DNA of 9,365 nucleotides, from positions 1 through 9,365 of the forward strand of contig JBJOKB010000074.1 in the NCBI GenBank assembly GCA_046046315.1, written 5' to 3'. This DNA comes from ATZT02 sp046046315 (GTDB taxonomy: Bacteria > Actinomycetota > Actinomycetes > S36-B12 > UBA5976). A program made the position numbers and the translations under genes. Positions 6,089 through 9,365 of the stretch are shown piece by piece. The first letter of the stretch is position 1. Each line of letters opens with the position of its first letter. Under the pieces are notes generated by a model. It was not told the origin of the DNA, made no database searches, and worked only from the letters and a program-made list of their open reading frames with translations.

Positions 6089-9000
6089 TTGTATTTAAAG
6101 AGCCTGACTATTCGCGGGTTTAAATCTTTTGCTTCGGCAACAACACTTAATTTTGAACAGGGAATTACTGCAGTTGTGGGACCAAATGGTTCTGGTAAAT
6201 CAAATGTTGTTGATGCCATTGCTTGGGTAATGGGTGAACAAGGCGCCAAAACTTTACGTGGTGGCGTTATGGATGACGTTATTTTTAAAGGATCTGCAGG
6301 ACGTGCACCTTTAGGTAGAGCTGAAGTTGTTTTAACTATTGATAATGCTGATGGTGCTTTACCAATTGATTATGCAGAAGTAACAATTTCAAGAACTTTG
6401 TTTAGAAATGGTGGATCAGAATACGCAATTAACGGAAATCCTTCACGATTACTTGATGTGCAAGAACTGCTTTCAGATTCTGGAATTGGTCGAGAAATGC
6501 ACGTCATTGTTGGTCAAGGCCAAGTTGCATCTGTTCTGAATGCAACCCCTGAAGATCGTCGAGGCTTCATTGAAGAAGCAGCTGGAGTTCTAAAACACAG
6601 ACGAAGAAAAGAGAAAGCTGAAAGAAAACTAGAAGCGACTCAAGCGAACATGCTTCGTTTACAAGACTTAACTACAGAAATAAGACGACAACTTAAACCT
6701 TTAGCAAGGCAAGCTGATGTGGCAAGAAAAGCACAAACAATTCAAGCAGAACTTCGAGATGCAAAATTACGTATTTTGGCAGATGACTTAACACAAATGC
6801 GCATCAACATGATGAAGGAAGTTGCTGACGAAACAATTTTGCGTGAAAAGCAGGCTCAAGTTGAATCACAAATGAATGAGAAGAAACTTCGTGAATCTGA
6901 ATTAGAAAGATTATTACTTGAGGCAACTCCAAGAGTTCAAACAGCACAACAAACCTGGTTTAAATTAGCTTCTCTTAGAGAGCGTTTCTTTGGAACCAGA
7001 TCTTTGGCAATGGAACGAGCCAAACTTGTTGAAGAAGAAATTCAAGAACAACAAACAGGCGCAGATCCAGAAGCTTTAGAAAAAGAAGCTAAAGCAACTA
7101 GAGAGAATTCTTACGAGTTACAAAAAGATGTTGAGATTGCAAAAAACTTTTTAAGTAAAGCAACCGGTGAAAGAGTCGCCACTGAAGAATTGTTCCAAAC
7201 AGAACAAGCCCGTCACACCAACGCCATTAAATCTGCTGCGGATAAACGTGAAGAATTTGCCAGACTTACTGGTCAAGTTAATGCTGCTAAATCAAGAATT
7301 GAAGCTCGTGCAAGTGAAGCAACAAGATTAGAAGTTGAAGTAAGAGAAGCTCGTGAAAGAGCAGAGAAAGCGAAAACAGAATTTCTAGCACTTGAATCTC
7401 AAATTGCAGGTCTTGATGGAGTTGAAAAAGGATTAGACACCCAATATGAACAAGCATCAAAAGAATTAGCCGCAGCAGATTCAAAAGTTGCAGAACTTGA
7501 AATTAAATCTCAAGAAGCTGCTAAATCAAAAGCAGCGCTTGCAGCAAGAGCAGAAGCGTTGCACCAAGCATTGTTAGACGAAGTTGATGGGGGAGATTCA
7601 TTACTAAATTCTGGTGATGATTCATTAATTGGTTCTTTGGCAACATTATTAAGAATAGAAAGTGGTTGGGAATCAGCCGTTGCTGTTGCACTTGGTGATG
7701 CAGCAAATGCAATTGCTGCAAAATCTGTTAATGATGCCATTAGATCAATCAATAAATTAAAAAATAACAAGACCGGTCGTGCTGCAGTTTTATTAGCCGA
7801 TGCATTGTATGAACAAAATAATGCGCCAGCCGTGCCACCATTTTCTAGAGCAGCAATTGAGTTAGTTAATGCACCATACGAATTACAAAATGCATTGAAG
7901 AAATTACTGCGCGATGTGGTAATTGTTGAATCTTTAGAAGATGCTCAAGAAGCAGTCAGATTGCAACCAAGACTAACCGCTGTAACCAGAGATGGTGACA
8001 AAGTAACTTCTTACTATGTAATTGGTGGAACCGTAAATACTCGCTCTCGCATCGAAGCTAAAGCAAATGTTGAAAAAGCAGAATCTGAAAGAGACCAAGC
8101 AAGTGCTCTGGCAGATCAACTTAGATTTGAACTACAAAATGCCAAAGAAGAACAAAAACGAGCTGCTGAAAAAGTTGAAGTAGCACTTGCCCTACTTTAT
8201 GAATCAGACGCAGAACTTGCAGCAATTGCTGAAAAACTTGCTGCTTTGGGTGAGCAAAATAGATCTTCACAAGCTGAAGCTGAAAGATTAGATAGTTTGC
8301 TTCGGGCATCTCACACTGCCAGAGCTGATGATGAAAGAGTTCTTCGTGAAATTGAAACTCGTTTAGCAGATTCAGGAACTGAACCTGAAGAAGTTATTGA
8401 AATTGATTCTTCAGAACTAGAAAGACTAAGAACCCAGTTAGAAACTACAAGAGCAGCAGAAGTAGATGCCCGATTGGCAATGAGAACTGCAGAAGAAAGA
8501 CTTGCTGCTGTTGTGCAAAGAGCAGAACAACTAGAAAGAACAGCAAATAGCGAAAGACTTGCTCGTTCCAAGGCTATGGAGCGTCGCGAACAAAGAAGAC
8601 GTGAAGCCCATATTGCAAATGCAGTTTTTCAAGGTGTGGAAACAGCTATGTCTTATTTGGAAAACTCATTGATTACTGCAGAACATGAACGAGATGAAGC
8701 AACTAGACATCAACAAGCAATGGAACAAGAAGTTCAACAGGTAAGACATGCAATTAGAGATTTAGGTTCAGAGTTAGAGCGCCTGGTCGACACAGTGCAT
8801 CGAGATGAAGTTGCTCGCATGGAGCAAAGATTAAGAATTGAACAAATAGAGCTCAAAGGTTTGGAAGATTACGGAATTGAAGCCGATTCCTTATTGAAGG
8901 AATATGGACCAGACCAATTAGTCCCACAAATTGTTCACATAGATGAAGACGCAGATCCAGATTTGCCAGTTCCTGCACCAAAAGAACCTGAGCCTTACGT

Positions 9001-9365
9001 CAGAGAAAAACAGGAAAAGCGTGCTTTGGAAGCAGAAAAGAAATTATCTCTATTAGGACGAATCAATCCACTTGCTTTAGAGGAATTCAGCGCACTGGAA
9101 GAAAGAAACCAATTCTTAACAGAGCAATTAGAAGATGTGAAAAAGACTAGAAAAGACTTGCTTGAAGTTATTGCTGAAGTTGAACAAAGAGTTCAAGAGG
9201 TATTCAACGAAGCTTACAAAGATGTGGCAAGAGAATTTGTTGCAGTATTGCCAAGACTATTCCCAGGTGGCGAAGGAAGATTAGTTTTAACAGATCCAGA
9301 AAATATGCTCACAACTGGAATTGATATTGAAGTAAAACCACAAGGAAAGAGATATCTAAGACTGT
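6089..9365 (+). CDS. smc: Chromosome segregation protein SMC, 3' end outside window
   Basis: SMC forms the ATP-driven condensin ring that organises and separates chromosomes, normally with ScpA and ScpB (not in this window). From the TTG at 6089 the frame stays open to the right edge, giving 1092 complete codons of an expected 1180-1200. The start MYLKSLTIRGFKSF matches the family. Walker A GPNGSGKSN lies at residues 31-39 and the Q-loop VGQGQV near 141-146. A long coiled coil leads to the hinge (about 510-650), then the returning coil. A proline- and acid-rich break follows at about 952-970, and then LGRINPLALEEFSALEERN and LFPGGEGRLVLTDPENM of the C-terminal head. The window stops just before the expected LSGGE signature and Walker B. 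Large A-, E- and R-rich coils explain the many apparent opposite-strand frames. Confidence 0.95.
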   Translation, partial: MYLKSLTIRGFKSFASATTLNFEQGITAVVGPNGSGKSNVVDAIAWVMGEQGAKTLRGGVMDDVIFKGSAGRAPLGRAEVVLTIDNADGALPIDYAEVTISRTLFRNGGSEYAINGNPSRLLDVQELLSDSGIGREMHVIVGQGQVASVLNATPEDRRGFIEEAAGVLKHRRRKEKAERKLEATQANMLRLQDLTTEIRRQLKPLARQADVARKAQTIQAELRDAKLRILADDLTQMRINMMKEVADETILREKQAQVESQMNEKKLRESELERLLLEATPRVQTAQQTWFKLASLRERFFGTRSLAMERAKLVEEEIQEQQTGADPEALEKEAKATRENSYELQKDVEIAKNFLSKATGERVATEELFQTEQARHTNAIKSAADKREEFARLTGQVNAAKSRIEARASEATRLEVEVREARERAEKAKTEFLALESQIAGLDGVEKGLDTQYEQASKELAAADSKVAELEIKSQEAAKSKAALAARAEALHQALLDEVDGGDSLLNSGDDSLIGSLATLLRIESGWESAVAVALGDAANAIAAKSVNDAIRSINKLKNNKTGRAAVLLADALYEQNNAPAVPPFSRAAIELVNAPYELQNALKKLLRDVVIVESLEDAQEAVRLQPRLTAVTRDGDKVTSYYVIGGTVNTRSRIEAKANVEKAESERDQASALADQLRFELQNAKEEQKRAAEKVEVALALLYESDAELAAIAEKLAALGEQNRSSQAEAERLDSLLRASHTARADDERVLREIETRLADSGTEPEEVIEIDSSELERLRTQLETTRAAEVDARLAMRTAEERLAAVVQRAEQLERTANSERLARSKAMERREQRRREAHIANAVFQGVETAMSYLENSLITAEHERDEATRHQQAMEQEVQQVRHAIRDLGSELERLVDTVHRDEVARMEQRLRIEQIELKGLEDYGIEADSLLKEYGPDQLVPQIVHIDEDADPDLPVPAPKEPEPYVREKQEKRALEAEKKLSLLGRINPLALEEFSALEERNQFLTEQLEDVKKTRKDLLEVIAEVEQRVQEVFNEAYKDVAREFVAVLPRLFPGGEGRLVLTDPENMLTTGIDIEVKPQGKRYLRL

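Noticed and set aside
7287..8571. Several minus-strand open frames rich in Leu, His and Gln or Ala and Ser within smc
   Set aside because: They mirror the repetitive Glu/Ala/Arg-rich coiled-coil codons of smc on the other strand, with no start signals or family features.

Overview
The window reads as a stretch of actinobacterial core genome. All nine genes run on the + strand, in the order recG, rsmD, coaD, a DivIVA-like coiled-coil gene (sepIVA-type), a DUF177/YceD gene, rpmF, rnc, mutM and smc. The smc gene is cut off by the right edge. This order, and above all the DivIVA-like gene between coaD and DUF177-rpmF-rnc-mutM-smc, is characteristic of Actinobacteria. Hand counts on a few lines give mostly 33-40 percent G+C, with one line near 47, which is low for that phylum. 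Low G+C plus very tight gene packing suggests a streamlined, genome-reduced lineage such as the freshwater acI/Nanopelagicales group. That placement is an inference, not a demonstrated fact.

Layout. Bases 1-44 are the lead-in to recG. recG (45-2249) abuts rsmD (2250-2819) as TAAATG, and coaD (2807-3283) overlaps rsmD by 13 bases. The DivIVA-like gene (3288-3755), DUF177 (3759-4301), rpmF (4308-4481) and rnc (4495-5172) follow with gaps of 4, 3, 6 and 13 bases. rnc abuts mutM (5173-6045), again as TAAATG. A 43-base gap, the longest in the window, separates mutM from smc (6089 to beyond 9365). From the recG start onward only about 69 bases lie between genes, and no convincing terminator was seen, so the block may be transcribed as one or two units.

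Functions. The genes are housekeeping: replication-fork and Holliday-junction processing (RecG), 16S rRNA methylation (RsmD), coenzyme A synthesis (CoaD), septum or cell-envelope organisation (SepIVA-like), ribosome-related functions (DUF177, L32), double-stranded RNA processing (RNase III), repair of oxidised bases (MutM) and chromosome organisation (SMC). Two genes need non-ATG starts to be read correctly: rpmF starts at GTG and smc at TTG.

I found no mobile element, CRISPR array, RNA gene, toxin-antitoxin or phage-defence system, and no candidate for a new biological system. The findings below are modest points about gene starts, translation signals, codon use and domain details.
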